DNA from: Pseudomonadota bacterium | GTDB taxonomy: Bacteria; Pseudomonadota; Gammaproteobacteria; Burkholderiales; Burkholderiaceae_C | Direction: 5' to 3' | NCBI GenBank assembly: GCA_021845505.1 | Contig: JAJZVU010000025.1 | Location: 1 to 53,203, forward strand | Length of the DNA stretch: 53,203 nucleotides | In this document: positions 21,613 through 32,017 of the stretch, one piece after another | Layout: each line of letters begins with the position of its first letter | How positions within the stretch are numbered: the stretch's first letter is position 1 | Program-made: the position numbers and the translations under genes | The notes under the pieces: model-generated | Databases searched by the model: none | What the model saw: only the letters and a program-made list of their open reading frames with translations | Told to the model about the DNA's origin: nothing

Positions 21613-22152
21613 ATGCATCCCCAGCACCATCCCACGAGCGCCGCGCAGCGGCGCCAGTCGCTACGGCGCGCGCTGCTCGGCGCGGCGCTGCTGGCCACCG
21701 CGTACGCCCCCCAGGCGTCGGCCGAGCGGCCGGCGATCAGCGTGCGCGACCCCTGGATCCGGCTGCTGCCCGCCGGGCTGCCGGCCAGCGCCTACATGCG
21801 GCTGGACAACCATTCGTCCAGGCCGGTGACGCTGGTCAACGCCGACAGCCCCGGGCACTACAGCAGCGTGGCGCTGCACCGCACCGTCAAGATGGGCGCG
21901 ATCAGCACCATGAAGGCGGTCGATCGGGTCGTGATCCCCGCCCACGGCCATCTGCGCCTGGCCCCCGGCGGCTACCACATCATGCTGCTCAACGCCAAGC
22001 ACCCGGTCGAGCCCGGCCAGCAGCTGCCGATCACCCTGCGCTTCGCCGACGGCAGCCGGGTCACCGCGCGCTTCCTGGTGCGCAAGGCCGGCGACGGCCC
22101 GCAGCCGCAGGCCCCGTCGCGCCCCCGCACCGACACGCCGTTCGCCGATTGA
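21613..22152 (+). CDS. periplasmic copper chaperone PCu(A)C
   Basis: A 179-residue protein with a signal peptide (Arg-rich start, hydrophobic core about residues 20-31, cleavage near ASA at 37). The mature part contains the copper motif with exact canonical spacing: His89-x10-Met100-x21-His122-x-Met124 (PGGYHIM). PCu(A)C proteins deliver Cu(I) to cytochrome oxidase CuA or other cuproproteins. AGGAGG lies at 21599-21604 before the ATG. The C-terminus is a Pro/Arg-rich tail. No SCO or oxidase gene is adjacent. Confidence 0.92.
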   Translation: MHPQHHPTSAAQRRQSLRRALLGAALLATAYAPQASAERPAISVRDPWIRLLPAGLPASAYMRLDNHSSRPVTLVNADSPGHYSSVALHRTVKMGAISTMKAVDRVVIPAHGHLRLAPGGYHIMLLNAKHPVEPGQQLPITLRFADGSRVTARFLVRKAGDGPQPQAPSRPRTDTPFAD

Positions 22153-22245
22153 AGCGCCCGCCTGCCCCACCGGGGCGGCGCGGCGGCGCGGGCAGCGCCG
22201 CGAGAATCGCGGACGCTTCCTACAATGGCCTTTTGCATCGACGCC

Positions 22246-25200
22246 ATGAACGCCCCCACCGCCCCCACCCGCCCGGCCGAGGCGCTCGAGCCTGCCGCGC
22301 CGCAGGCCGCGAGCGACGACCTGCCGGCACGCCTGCGCGAGATCCCCTACAACTACACGTCGTTCTCGGATCGTGAAATCGTCATCCGGCTGCTCGGATC
22401 CGGGGCCTGGGAGTGGCTCGACCAGTTGCGCCAGCAGCGCCGCACCGGCCGCAGCGCGCGCATGCTCTACGAGGTGCTGGGCGACATCTGGGTGGTCAAG
22501 CGCAACCCCTACCTGCAGGACGACCTGCTGGCGTCGGGCAAACGCCGTCGGGCGTTGATCGACGCGCTGTGGCACCGGCTGCGCGAAATCGACAAGCGCC
22601 GCAGCCTCGAGGCCGATGCCCAGGCGCAGGCGCGCGACCGCCTGGTGGGCAGCCTGCTCGAGCGTGCGCGCGACGCGGTGACCGAATTCGCCGCCTGGTT
22701 CGACAGCGTGGCCGCGCTGCGCCGACGCGCCCAGCGCGAACTGGCGCGCCACACGCGGCGCGACAACATCCGCTTCGACGGCCTGGCGCGAGCCGCCCAC
22801 ATGACCGACGCCACCGACTGGCGAGTCGAGGTGCCTTTCGTGGTGCTGTGCCCGGACAGCGAGGCCGAGATGGCCGAGCTGGTGCGCGCCTGCGTCGACC
22901 TCGGGCTGACCATCGTGCCGCGCGGCGGCGGCACCGGCTACACCGGCGGCGCGGTGCCGCTGGTGTGGAACAGCGCGGTGATCAACACCGAGAAGCTCGA
23001 GGAACTCGGCGAGGTCGAGCCGGTCGACCTGCCCGGCGTGGGACACCCGGTGCCGACCATCCGCACCGGCGCCGGGGTGGTCACCCAGCGCGTGGCCGAC
23101 CGCGCGGAACAGGCGGGGCTGGTGTTCGCGGTCGACCCGACCTCGGCCGAGGCCTCGTGCATCGGCGGCAACATCGCGATGAACGCCGGCGGCAAGAAGG
23201 CCGTGCTGTGGGGCACCGCGATCGACAACCTGGCCTGGTGGCGCATGGTCGACGCCCAGGGGCGCTGGATCGAGGTCACCCGCCTGGAGCACAACCTGGG
23301 CAAGATCCACGAGGTCGAAGTCGCGCGCTTCGAGTGCCGCACCTTCGCCAGCGACGGCACCACGCTGCTCGACACCCGGGTGCTCGAAGTCCCCGGCGCG
23401 CGATTCCGCAAGGCCGGGCTGGGCAAGGACGTCACCGACAAGTTCCTCGCCGGGCTGCCCGGGGTGCAGAAGGAAGGCTGCGACGGCATCATCACCAGCG
23501 CGCGCTGGGTGCTGCACCGCATGCCGCCGCGCATCCGGACCTTCTGCCTGGAATTCTTCGGCCAGGCGCGAGACGCGATTCCGTCGATCGTCGAGATCAA
23601 GCAGTACCTCGACCAGCTCCCCGGAGGGGCCATCCTGGCCGGCCTGGAACACCTGGACGAGCGCTACCTGCGCGCGGTGGGCTATGCGCCCAAGAGCAAG
23701 CGCGGGGCCTTCCCGAAGATGGCGCTGTTCGGCGACATCGTCGGCGAGGACGACGACGCGGTGGCGCGCGCCACCGCCGAGGTGGTGCGCATGGCCAACG
23801 CCCGTGTCGGCGAAGGCTTTGTCGCGGTCAGCGCCGAGGCGCGCAAGAAGTTCTGGCTCGACCGCAAGCGCACCGCGGCGATCGCCCGCCACACCAACGC
23901 CTTCAAGATCAACGAGGACGTGGTCATCCCCCTTGCGCGCATGGGGGAATACGTCGACGGCATCGAGCGCATCAACATCGAGCTGTCGCTGCGCAACAAG
24001 CTGCAGCTGGCCGCAGAGCTCGACCGCCTGCTGCGCGGCAACTGGTCGCTGGCGCGCAACGAGGAACTGGGCGAAGGCGAAGCCATCGTCGCCGAGGAGG
24101 ACCTGGAACAACTGCGCCAGCCGGCGCTCGAGCTGCTCGAGCTGGTCCACGCGCGCTGGGCCTTCCTGCTCGAGCAGATCGACACCCCGCTGTCGCAGCT
24201 GCTGCCCCACCTGGCCGATCCGCTGCTCGGCGGCGCCGGCGGCCAGACGGCCGCGATGCAGATGCTGCACCGCAGCCCGCGCGCGACCCTGTTCCACCTG
24301 CTGCAGGAACACACGCTGCGGGTGTCGTGGAAACAGGAGCTGCGCAAGCCCCTGCACACCCTGCTCGCGGGCGCCGCGTTCGCGCCGCTGCGCGCCGCGA
24401 TCGACTCGCTGCACAAGCGCATCCTCAAGGGCCGCGTCTGGGTGGCGCTGCACATGCACGCGGGTGACGGCAATGTGCACACCAACATCCCGGTCAACTC
24501 CGACGACTACGCGATGCTGCAGTCGGCGCACCAGGCGGTGGCGCGCATCATGCGGCTGGCGCGTTCGCTGGACGGGGTCATTTCCGGCGAACACGGCATC
24601 GGCATCACCAAGCTGGAGTTCCTGGACGAAGGCGAGCTCGCGCCGTTTCGCGACTACAAGCAGGCCGTCGACCCCGAGGGGCGGTTCAACCGCGGCAAGC
24701 TGCTGCGCGATCCCGCGCTGCCGGCCGACCTCACCAACGCCTACACGCCGAGTTTCGGCCTGATGGGCCACGAGTCGCTGATCATGCAGCAAAGCGACAT
24801 CGGTGCGATAGCAAATTCGGTGAAGGACTGCTTGCGCTGTGGAAAGTGCAAGCCGGTCTGCGCGACCCACGTGCCCCGCGCGAACCTGCTGTACTCGCCG
24901 CGCAACAAGATCCTCGCGACCTCGCTGCTGGTCGAGGCCTTCCTGTACGAGGAGCAGACGCGCCGCGGCATCAGCGTGCACCATTGGGAGGAATTCGAGG
25001 ACGTGGCCGACCATTGCACGGTCTGCCACAAGTGCGAGGCGCCCTGCCCGGTGGACATCGACTTCGGCGACGTGTCGATGAACATGCGCAACCTGTTGCG
25101 CAAGATGGGCAAGAAGAGCTTCAACCCGGCCAGCGCCGCCGGCATGCTGTTCCTCAACGCCACCGATCCGCGCACCATCAAGGCCGCGCGCACCGCGATG

Positions 25201-26238
25201 ATCGGCTGGGGCTTCAAGGCGCAGAACCTGGGCTACCGCATGCTGCGCGCGCTGGGCAGACGCCAGACCGCGGCGCCTCCGTCGAGCACCGGGCGCATCG
25301 CGCTGCGCGAGCAGGTGATCCACTTTGTCAACAAGCCGATGCCCGGCGGGCTGCCCAAGAAGACCGCGCGCGCGCTGCTGGACATCGAGAATCCCGACTT
25401 CGTTCCGGTGATCCGCAACCCGCAGGCCACCTCGGTCGATTCCGAGGCGGTGTTCTATTTCCCGGGCTGCGGGTCCGAGCGCCTGTTCTCCCAGGTCGGC
25501 CTGGCGACCCAGGCGATGCTGTGGCACGTCGGCGTGCAGACCGTGCTGCCGCCCGGCTACCTGTGCTGCGGCTATCCGCAGCGCGGCAGCGGCATGTACG
25601 AGCGCGCCGAGAAGATCATTACCGACAACAGGGTGTTGTTCCACCGCGTGGCCAACACCCTGAACTACCTGGACATCAAGACGGTCATCGTCAGCTGCGG
25701 AACCTGCTATGACCAGTTGCAGGGCTACGAATTCGACAAGATCTTCCCCGGTTGCCGCATTGTCGACATCCACGAGTTCCTCCTCGAGAAGGGGCTGCGA
25801 CTGCCCCAGGACGCAGCGGGCGCGTACCTCTACCACGACCCCTGCCACAGCCCGCTGAAGCAGCGCGAGGCGATGAAGACGGTGCGCGGGCTGCTGGGCG
25901 AGCAGGTGCGCAAGGCCGACCGCTGCTGCGGCGAAAGCGGCCTGCTGGGAATCCACCGGCCCGACATCTCCACCCAGGTGCGTTTTCGCAAGACCGAGGA
26001 ACTGCGGCAGGACGAGCAGGCGCTGCGGGCGCAGGGCCACCAGGGCGACATCAAGATCCTGACCTCCTGCCCGAGCTGCCTGCAGGGCCTGTCCCGCTAC
26101 CGCAACGACCTGCAGCACGGCCTGCTGGAAGCCGACTACATCGTCATCGAGATGGCGCGCAAGATCCTCGGCGAGGACTGGATGCCCGCCTACGTGCGCG
26201 CGGCCAACTCCGGCGGCATCGAGCGCGTGCTGGTGTGA
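22246..26238 (+). CDS. large FAD/FMN and Fe-S oxidoreductase with DUF3683
   Basis: A 1330-residue enzyme of a type found in beta- and gammaproteobacteria. The order is: N-terminal DUF3683 (about residues 30-130); FAD-binding PCMH domain ([15 protein letters not shown] near 225) and FAD oxidase C-terminal domain with the [10 protein letters not shown] element (near 740); two 4Fe-4S clusters ([11 protein letters not shown] and [12 protein letters not shown], near 865-945); and two CCG domains ([16 protein letters not shown] and CCGESG). This matches D-lactate or glycolate dehydrogenase chemistry with electron transfer to the respiratory chain; the substrate is unknown. Start chosen at the second in-frame ATG; 22225 is possible. 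The stop overlaps the GTG of the HIT gene. Confidence 0.92.
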   Translation: MNAPTAPTRPAEALEPAAPQAASDDLPARLREIPYNYTSFSDREIVIRLLGSGAWEWLDQLRQQRRTGRSARMLYEVLGDIWVVKRNPYLQDDLLASGKRRRALIDALWHRLREIDKRRSLEADAQAQARDRLVGSLLERARDAVTEFAAWFDSVAALRRRAQRELARHTRRDNIRFDGLARAAHMTDATDWRVEVPFVVLCPDSEAEMAELVRACVDLGLTIVPRGGGTGYTGGAVPLVWNSAVINTEKLEELGEVEPVDLPGVGHPVPTIRTGAGVVTQRVADRAEQAGLVFAVDPTSAEASCIGGNIAMNAGGKKAVLWGTAIDNLAWWRMVDAQGRWIEVTRLEHNLGKIHEVEVARFECRTFASDGTTLLDTRVLEVPGARFRKAGLGKDVTDKFLAGLPGVQKEGCDGIITSARWVLHRMPPRIRTFCLEFFGQARDAIPSIVEIKQYLDQLPGGAILAGLEHLDERYLRAVGYAPKSKRGAFPKMALFGDIVGEDDDAVARATAEVVRMANARVGEGFVAVSAEARKKFWLDRKRTAAIARHTNAFKINEDVVIPLARMGEYVDGIERINIELSLRNKLQLAAELDRLLRGNWSLARNEELGEGEAIVAEEDLEQLRQPALELLELVHARWAFLLEQIDTPLSQLLPHLADPLLGGAGGQTAAMQMLHRSPRATLFHLLQEHTLRVSWKQELRKPLHTLLAGAAFAPLRAAIDSLHKRILKGRVWVALHMHAGDGNVHTNIPVNSDDYAMLQSAHQAVARIMRLARSLDGVISGEHGIGITKLEFLDEGELAPFRDYKQAVDPEGRFNRGKLLRDPALPADLTNAYTPSFGLMGHESLIMQQSDIGAIANSVKDCLRCGKCKPVCATHVPRANLLYSPRNKILATSLLVEAFLYEEQTRRGISVHHWEEFEDVADHCTVCHKCEAPCPVDIDFGDVSMNMRNLLRKMGKKSFNPASAAGMLFLNATDPRTIKAARTAMIGWGFKAQNLGYRMLRALGRRQTAAPPSSTGRIALREQVIHFVNKPMPGGLPKKTARALLDIENPDFVPVIRNPQATSVDSEAVFYFPGCGSERLFSQVGLATQAMLWHVGVQTVLPPGYLCCGYPQRGSGMYERAEKIITDNRVLFHRVANTLNYLDIKTVIVSCGTCYDQLQGYEFDKIFPGCRIVDIHEFLLEKGLRLPQDAAGAYLYHDPCHSPLKQREAMKTVRGLLGEQVRKADRCCGESGLLGIHRPDISTQVRFRKTEELRQDEQALRAQGHQGDIKILTSCPSCLQGLSRYRNDLQHGLLEADYIVIEMARKILGEDWMPAYVRAANSGGIERVLV

Positions 26239-26750
26239 GCCGCGACGCTGCCGCCTCGCCCGCGCTGCCCTCCGGGCCAGCGGCGCAGGACCCGCAGGCC
26301 CGCCGCGACTGCCCGCTGTGCGAACAGCCGGGCGGCATCGAGGTGTGGCGCTCGCCGTGGATGCGCCTGATCCGCGCCGACGAGGCGCTGCATCCGGCGA
26401 CCTGGCGCCTGGTGTGGCGCCGCCATGTCGCCGAGTTCTCCGATCTGTCCAGGCTCGAGCGCGTGGCCTGCTGCGACGCGCTGGCGCTGGTCGAGGAGCA
26501 GCTGCGCGAGCAGCTGCGGCCGCGCAAGCTCAACCTGGCCGCGCTGGGCAACCTGGTCCCCCACCTGCACTGGCACCTGATCGCCCGCTGGGAGTGGGAC
26601 GCCCACTGGCCGCAGGCGGTCTGGGCGGCGCGGCAGCGCCAGCCCGACGCGCAGCGGCTGCAGGCGCTGGCGCAGCGCCTGCCCGACATCGACCAGCGGC
26701 TGCGCCAGGCGCTGCAACAGCGCTTCGACCCTCAGATCACCTTGGAGTAG
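26235..26750 (+). CDS. HIT-family nucleotide-binding protein
   Basis: A 171-residue protein with the histidine triad HLHWHLI near residue 117 and an N-terminal CPLC pair often seen in HIT hydrolases. It starts with GTG in a GTGA overlap with the preceding oxidoreductase, so it is translationally coupled. HIT proteins hydrolyse nucleoside phosphoramidates or dinucleoside polyphosphates. Its last 19 bases overlap the 3' end of hemN on the other strand. Confidence 0.88.
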   Translation: MSRDAAASPALPSGPAAQDPQARRDCPLCEQPGGIEVWRSPWMRLIRADEALHPATWRLVWRRHVAEFSDLSRLERVACCDALALVEEQLREQLRPRKLNLAALGNLVPHLHWHLIARWEWDAHWPQAVWAARQRQPDAQRLQALAQRLPDIDQRLRQALQQRFDPQITLE

Positions 26751-28129
26751 CGCGGGCGCTGCAGTTGCGCGCTGGCGTCGTGCAGCCGGCGGTCGAACTG
26801 CATCGCCAGCACCCGCACCAGCAAGCGCCCCTGCGGAGTGACCCGCAGCACCAGGTCGTCGATCTGCACCAATCCGGCCTGCGCCAGCGGCTGCAGGCGA
26901 CGCAGGTCGGCGTCGAAGTACTGCTGCGCGTCGGCCACGCCATGGCGCGCGGCGAGTTGCCCCAGGTCCAGCGAAAAGTCGCACATCAGGCGCTGGATGG
27001 CCTCGCGGCGCAACAGGTCGTCGGCGTCGAGGGTGATGCCGCGCTCCACCGGCAGCCTGCCCTCGGCCAGCGCCGCCCCGTAGGCTTCCAGGGTCTTGTA
27101 GTTCTGGGCGTAATGCGGCCCGAGCTTGGAGATCCCCGACACCCCGAAGGCCAGCAGGTCGAGTTCGGCCTGGGTCGAGTAGCCCTGGAAGTTGCGGTGC
27201 AGCCGCCCCTCGCCCTGCGCCCTCGCGAGTTCGTCGTCGGGCAGCGAGAAATGGTCCATGCCGATGTACACATAGCCGGCGTGGGCCAGACGGCGGATCG
27301 CCAGCCCGAGCAGCAGCAGCTTGGCCTGCGGCGTGGGCAGTTCATCCTCGCGGATGCGCCGCTGGGGGGTGAAGCGCGACGGCAGGTGGGCGTAGCTGTA
27401 CAGCGCGATCCGCTGTGGCCGCAGGTCCAGGACCTTTTCGAGCGTGGCCGCGAAATTGAAGGCGTTCTGCCGCGGCAGGCCGTAGATCAGGTCGACGCTG
27501 ACCGAGGCGAAGCCGCTGGACCTGGCGGCATCGATGACCTCGCGCGTCTCCTCGAAGCTCTGGATGCGGTTGACCGCCTGCTGCACCGCCGGATCGAAGT
27601 CCTGCACGCCCACGCTCATGCGGTTGAAGCCCAGGCTGGCCAGGTGCTCGACCCTGCGCGCACCGACCTTGCGGGGGTCGATTTCGATGGAGAACTCGCC
27701 GCCGTCCTGCAAATCGAAGTGGCGACGCGTGAAATCCATCAGGCGCGAGGTCTCGGCGTCGTCGAGGAAGGTCGGCGTCCCGCCGCCCCAGTGCAACTGG
27801 GGCACCGCGGCGCGCTGCCGCAGCGTGCCCGCGACCAGGCGCATTTCCTCCTCGAGCTGGTCGAGGTACGGGGCGCTGCGCGAATGGTTGCGGGTGGGGA
27901 TCTTGTTGCAGCCGCAGTAATAACAGAGGGTTTCGCAGAACGGAATGTGCACGTACAACGACACCGCGGCCGGCGACGCGTCGCGCAACGCCTGCGCATG
28001 TTCGGCGGCGCCATAACCGAGGCCGAAGCGGTCGGCGGTCGGATAGGAGGTGTAGCGGGGACCCGAAACGTCGAAACGCTGGATCAACTCGGGCTGGAAG
28101 TCCAGCGACATGGAGGGTATCTGGATCAT
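26732..28129 (-). CDS. hemN: oxygen-independent coproporphyrinogen III dehydrogenase
   Basis: A 465-residue radical-SAM enzyme converting coproporphyrinogen III to protoporphyrinogen IX for haem synthesis without oxygen. The cluster motif CETLCYYCGCNK (Cys-x3-Cys-x2-Cys-x-Cys) is present with the downstream WGGGTPTFL loop and the N-terminal GPRYTSYPTA, which separates true HemN from HemW. Start is uncertain: 28129 is used, 28111 fits the family length as well, and 28177 is unlikely because it would place the FNR-like box inside the gene. Anaerobic induction is expected. Confidence 0.93.
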   Translation of the reverse strand: MIQIPSMSLDFQPELIQRFDVSGPRYTSYPTADRFGLGYGAAEHAQALRDASPAAVSLYVHIPFCETLCYYCGCNKIPTRNHSRSAPYLDQLEEEMRLVAGTLRQRAAVPQLHWGGGTPTFLDDAETSRLMDFTRRHFDLQDGGEFSIEIDPRKVGARRVEHLASLGFNRMSVGVQDFDPAVQQAVNRIQSFEETREVIDAARSSGFASVSVDLIYGLPRQNAFNFAATLEKVLDLRPQRIALYSYAHLPSRFTPQRRIREDELPTPQAKLLLLGLAIRRLAHAGYVYIGMDHFSLPDDELARAQGEGRLHRNFQGYSTQAELDLLAFGVSGISKLGPHYAQNYKTLEAYGAALAEGRLPVERGITLDADDLLRREAIQRLMCDFSLDLGQLAARHGVADAQQYFDADLRRLQPLAQAGLVQIDDLVLRVTPQGRLLVRVLAMQFDRRLHDASAQLQRPRYSKVI

Positions 28130-28163
28130 GGGGCGATGATCGGGCCGTGACCCGTTCATGGTT

Positions 28164-28177
28164 TTGATATAGAACAA
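28164..28177 (-). promoter_or_regulatory. FNR/Anr-type box upstream of hemN
   Basis: On the minus strand TTGTT-CTAT-ATCAA differs from the FNR consensus TTGAT-N4-ATCAA at one base. Its centre lies 41.5 bases from position 28129, and a -10-like GATCAT (28141-28136) sits between, as in class II FNR-activated promoters. Confidence 0.65.
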
Positions 28178-28302
28178 AACGTCTCGTTGTTGCCCCTGGA
28201 CAACGGAAAAGTCGCCCTGTTGCTCTGCAGCAAACTAAGATGGCAGCCCCAGTGACAGGACAGCCTGCCCGGCGCCCGGCGGCGTGGCAAGGCGACAGAC
28301 CC

Positions 28303-30189
28303 ATGCACGACGACCCGACGCAGGACAAGGCCTCGATGACCGCGCTCAGCCTGGGCGCGCTCGGCGTGGTCTACGGAGACATCGGCACCAGTCCGCTGTA
28401 CGCCTTCAAGGAAGCCTTCAGTCCCGGGCACAGCCTGGGCGTCGACCCGGCCAATGTCTACGGCGTGCTGTCGCTGATCTTCTGGGCGCTGACCATCATC
28501 GTCACGGTCAAGTACGTCGGGCTGGCGCTGCGCGCCGACAACGACGGCGAAGGCGGCATCCTGGCGCTGATGGCGCTGGTGATGCGCCGCTACGCGGCGC
28601 CGTCGCGCGGCAGGGTGCTGGTGGTGGTGCTGGGGCTGGTCGGCGCGGCGATGTTCTACGGCGACAGCATCATCACCCCGGCGATTTCGGTGCTGTCGGC
28701 GATCGAGGGCACCGCGGTCGCGACCCCTCTGCTGCAGGATGCGGTGATCCCGCTGACGGTGGCGGTGCTCATCGGGCTGTTCCTGGTGCAAAAGCGCGGC
28801 ACCGCGCTGGTCGGGGCGTACTTCGGACCGGTGATGCTGCTGTGGTTCATCGCGATCGGGCTGCTCGGGCTGTTCCACGTGGCCTCGCACCCGCTGGTGC
28901 TGCGCGCGTTGAACCCGTGGTGGGGCATCGAGATGTTCGTGCGCGAGCCCGGGCTGGCGCTGTTCCTGCTGGGCGCGGTCTTCCTGACGCTGACCGGGGG
29001 GGAGGCGCTGTACGCCGACATGGGGCACTTCGGCCGCGTGCCGATCCGCCGCGCCTGGCTGGCGGTGGTCATGCCGGGGTTGCTGCTGAACTATTTCGGC
29101 CAGGGCGCGCTGGTGCTGGCCCACCCGGCCGCGGGCAAGAACCCCTTTTTCTACCTCGCGCCGGGCTGGGCGCTGTGGCCGCTGGTGGTGCTGGCCACGC
29201 TGGCCACGGTGATCGCGTCGCAGGCGGTGATCTCCGGCGCCTACTCGATGACCACCCAGGCGATCAAGCTGGGCTACCTGCCCCGCATGCGGGTGCTGTT
29301 CACCAACGAGCGCAACCAGGGCCAGATCTACGTGCCCTTCATCAACTGGACCATGCTGCTGTTCGTGCTGGCGCTGGTGCTGGCGTTCCGCAGCTCGGAC
29401 AACCTGGCGGCGGCCTACGGCATCGCCGTCAACATCACGATGGTCACGACCACCATCTTTCTCTGGCTGGTCGCTCCGCAGCGCTGGCAGTGGCGCACGC
29501 GGCGCGCCAACGTGGTGTTCATCCCGCTGATCCTGGTCGAGTTGCTGTTCGTCTCGTCGAACGCGCTGAAGGTCGATCACGGCGGCTGGTTCCCGTTGGT
29601 GTTCGGTGCGGCGGTCTACACCATGCTGTCGACCTGGAAGCGGGGACGCAGCCTGCTCAAGCGCCAGCTGCAGGAGCATGCGCTGAACCTGCAGGACTTC
29701 GTCCACAGCCTGTCCACCTACCCGCCGACCCGGGTCGAGGGCACGGCGATCTACCTGACCCCCAACGCCGAGACCGTGCCGCATGCGCTGCTGCACAACC
29801 TCAAGCACAACAAGGTGCTGCACGAACGCGTGGTGTTCCTGTCGGCGCAGACCGCCGACGTGCCGCATGTCAGCGCGGAACAGGGTATCGAGATGCGGCC
29901 GATGGAAGAAGGCATCTACCTGCTGCACGTGCGCTTCGGCTTCAAGGACGAGCCGGACATCAGGCAGTTGCTGAAGGACTGCGAGCGGCTTTCGGGCCTC
30001 GAGTTCCACTTGATGGAAACGTCGTTCTTCCTCGCCCGCCAGACCATCATTCCGTCGAAGATCCCCGGCATGGCCGTGTGGCGAGAGGTGCTGTTCTCCT
30101 GGATGAGCCGCAACGCCCAGGAAGCCTCCGACTACTTCCGCATCCCGCCGAACCGGGTGGTCGAGCTCGGCACCCAGATCGAGATCTGA
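28303..30189 (+). CDS. kup: K+ uptake protein Kup
   Basis: A 628-residue potassium/proton symporter of the KUP/HAK family with about 12 membrane segments and a soluble C-terminal domain (about residues 460-628). The N-terminal GVVYGDIGTSPLYAFKEAF is the family signature. The ATG at 28303 gives the usual family length; an ATG at 28240 would add 21 residues. It is divergent from hemN; the gap holds the FNR-like box and no other clear site. Confidence 0.94.
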   Translation: MHDDPTQDKASMTALSLGALGVVYGDIGTSPLYAFKEAFSPGHSLGVDPANVYGVLSLIFWALTIIVTVKYVGLALRADNDGEGGILALMALVMRRYAAPSRGRVLVVVLGLVGAAMFYGDSIITPAISVLSAIEGTAVATPLLQDAVIPLTVAVLIGLFLVQKRGTALVGAYFGPVMLLWFIAIGLLGLFHVASHPLVLRALNPWWGIEMFVREPGLALFLLGAVFLTLTGGEALYADMGHFGRVPIRRAWLAVVMPGLLLNYFGQGALVLAHPAAGKNPFFYLAPGWALWPLVVLATLATVIASQAVISGAYSMTTQAIKLGYLPRMRVLFTNERNQGQIYVPFINWTMLLFVLALVLAFRSSDNLAAAYGIAVNITMVTTTIFLWLVAPQRWQWRTRRANVVFIPLILVELLFVSSNALKVDHGGWFPLVFGAAVYTMLSTWKRGRSLLKRQLQEHALNLQDFVHSLSTYPPTRVEGTAIYLTPNAETVPHALLHNLKHNKVLHERVVFLSAQTADVPHVSAEQGIEMRPMEEGIYLLHVRFGFKDEPDIRQLLKDCERLSGLEFHLMETSFFLARQTIIPSKIPGMAVWREVLFSWMSRNAQEASDYFRIPPNRVVELGTQIEI

Positions 30190-30341
30190 CAGGGTGTTGC
30201 AGCGGCCCGCGGAGCGGCCGCCGGCGCTGCCAAAATCCAACACCCGCGGCGCAGCGCAGCGGCGTGCCGATGGCAGCCGCGGCCCGGCCTCTGGCATCAT
30301 GCAGTCAGGCCGGCGAGCAACGCACGGCACGGGAGCGATCC

Positions 30342-31304
30342 ATGACTCTGGCGATGGCTGCCTACAAATCCGTCTACGCGGTCGAGGACGTCGAACGCAA
30401 GCTGCAGGCCCTGCCCGCGGAAGGCCTGGAGGCGCTGCGCAGCACCTACACCCGCATGATCGAGGCCGGAGGCCAGCGCCTGGCGATCAAGCCGGCCTCG
30501 CTGCCCGACCGCGATGCACTGCAGGCCGAGCTGCCCAATTTCGGCGAGCCGCTGGAGCACATCCTGCGCGCGGTCGCGCTGGCCGCCGACAGCCGCGACC
30601 CGGTCGAGGTGATGCCGATGCTCCTGCTGGGCGAGCCCGGCATCGGCAAGACCCATTTCGCGCGGCGCATCGCCGACATGCTCGGCACCAACTGGGCGCT
30701 GGCGCCGATGAACGCGCTGACCGCCGGCTGGATCCTGTCGGGCTCGTCGTCGCAATGGAAAGGCGCGCGACCGGGCAAGGTGTTCGAAACCCTGGTGCAG
30801 GGGGAGTTCGCCAACCCGGTGGTGGTGATCGACGAGATCGACAAGGCGGCCTGCGGTGCCCAGTACGACCCGCTGGGCGCGCTGTACAGCCTGCTCGAGC
30901 ACGATACCGCCAGGCACTTCACCGACGAGTTCGCCGAGGTGCCCATCGACTGCAGCGCGGTCGTCTGGGTGGCCACCGCCAACGACCCGTCGGGAATCCC
31001 CGACCCCATCCTCGACCGCCTGGCGGTGTTCGAGGTCGACGCCCCCGACGAAGCCGGCAGGCGGGCGATCGCTGCGCGACTGTACGGCGAAATGCGCCAA
31101 GGCCACGACTGGGGCCACCGCTTCCCCGACGAACTGTCGGAGGCGGCGCTGCAGGCGCTGGCCGAGGCCAGCCCGCGGGAGATGCGGCGCATGCTCGCGA
31201 CCGCCTTCGGCTCGGCCCGGCTGGACGGTCGCGACGAACTGCGGCAGCAGGACTTCACCCGCAACCTGGGACGACGCGCCAACCGCATCGGATTCATCCA
31301 GTGA
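30342..31304 (+). CDS. stand-alone Lon-like AAA+ ATPase
   Basis: A 320-residue AAA+ protein with Walker A GEPGIGKTHF (about residue 104), Walker B VVVIDEIDK (about 163), sensor-1 Asn in WVATANDPS and an arginine-finger region. The core resembles the ATPase part of Lon, but neither a protease domain nor the Lon N-terminal domain is present. GGGAGCG precedes the ATG. The TGA overlaps the GTG of marC. A chaperone or unfoldase role is likely; the partner is unknown. Confidence 0.85.
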   Translation: MTLAMAAYKSVYAVEDVERKLQALPAEGLEALRSTYTRMIEAGGQRLAIKPASLPDRDALQAELPNFGEPLEHILRAVALAADSRDPVEVMPMLLLGEPGIGKTHFARRIADMLGTNWALAPMNALTAGWILSGSSSQWKGARPGKVFETLVQGEFANPVVVIDEIDKAACGAQYDPLGALYSLLEHDTARHFTDEFAEVPIDCSAVVWVATANDPSGIPDPILDRLAVFEVDAPDEAGRRAIAARLYGEMRQGHDWGHRFPDELSEAALQALAEASPREMRRMLATAFGSARLDGRDELRQQDFTRNLGRRANRIGFIQ

Positions 31305-31954
31305 GCCTGATCGGCGGCGCGCCGCACGCGGTGCAGTGGGTCAAGCCGCTGGTCGCGCTGCTGGCCATCATCAATCCCCTGGGGATCGTTCCCTTCTACC
31401 TGGCGCTGACCGAGGGCTTCAACGCTGCCCAGCGCAGGCGCACCATCATCACCTGCGCGACGTCGTCGTTCCTGGTGATCGCGATCAGCGCGCTGCTGGG
31501 AACGCGCATCCTGCAGTTCTTCAGCATCTCGCTGGCCTCGTTCCAGGTCGGCGCAGGGCTGTTGCTGCTGATCACCGCGATCGGCATGCTCAACGCGGCG
31601 CCCACCGCGCTGCGCTCCACGCCCGAGGAGATGGACGAAGCCAGCGCCAGCCAGAGCATCGCGGTGGTCCCGCTCACCGTGCCGCTGCTGACCGGTCCGG
31701 CGACCATCTCCACGGTCATCGTGTACGCGGACCGCAACCGCCACTGGCCCGGCCTGCTGGTGCTGGTGTTCTATGGCGTCGTCGCGGCGCTGGTCATCGC
31801 GCTGTGCTTTCGCGCCGCCGAGAGCATCGCCAGCCTGGTCGGCAAGACCGGGATCAACATCATGACCCGGCTGATGGGGCTGCTGATCGCCGCGCTGTCG
31901 GTGGAGCTGATGAGCGACGGCCTGATCAAGCTTTTCCCGGGCCTCGGCCATTGA
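31301..31954 (+). CDS. MarC-family inner-membrane protein
   Basis: A 217-residue protein with six hydrophobic segments and the MarC-type INPLGIVPFYLALTEG near residue 24 and VPLLTGPATISTVI near 130. The GTG start at 31301 overlaps the stop of the AAA gene (GTGA), so translation is coupled. MarC proteins have no settled function despite the name. A hairpin immediately follows the stop codon. Confidence 0.88.
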   Translation: MSLIGGAPHAVQWVKPLVALLAIINPLGIVPFYLALTEGFNAAQRRRTIITCATSSFLVIAISALLGTRILQFFSISLASFQVGAGLLLLITAIGMLNAAPTALRSTPEEMDEASASQSIAVVPLTVPLLTGPATISTVIVYADRNRHWPGLLVLVFYGVVAALVIALCFRAAESIASLVGKTGINIMTRLMGLLIAALSVELMSDGLIKLFPGLGH

Positions 31955-31980
31955 CCACCGACGCAATACTGCGTGTGGTC
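31953..31980 (+). terminator. hairpin overlapping the marC stop codon
   Basis: GACCAC (31953-31958) pairs with GTGGTC (31975-31980) and CGCA (31962-31965) with TGCG (31970-31973). There is no T-run, so terminator function is uncertain. Confidence 0.4.
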
Positions 31981-32017
31981 GTCGCGGGATTGCGCCACAC
32001 ATCATTCGGCTGACCGT

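Noticed and set aside
21661..26118. Open frame of 1485 codons on the minus strand
   Set aside because: Antisense shadow of the PCuAC and FAD/Fe-S oxidoreductase genes, caused by high GC at third positions; no recognisable domain.
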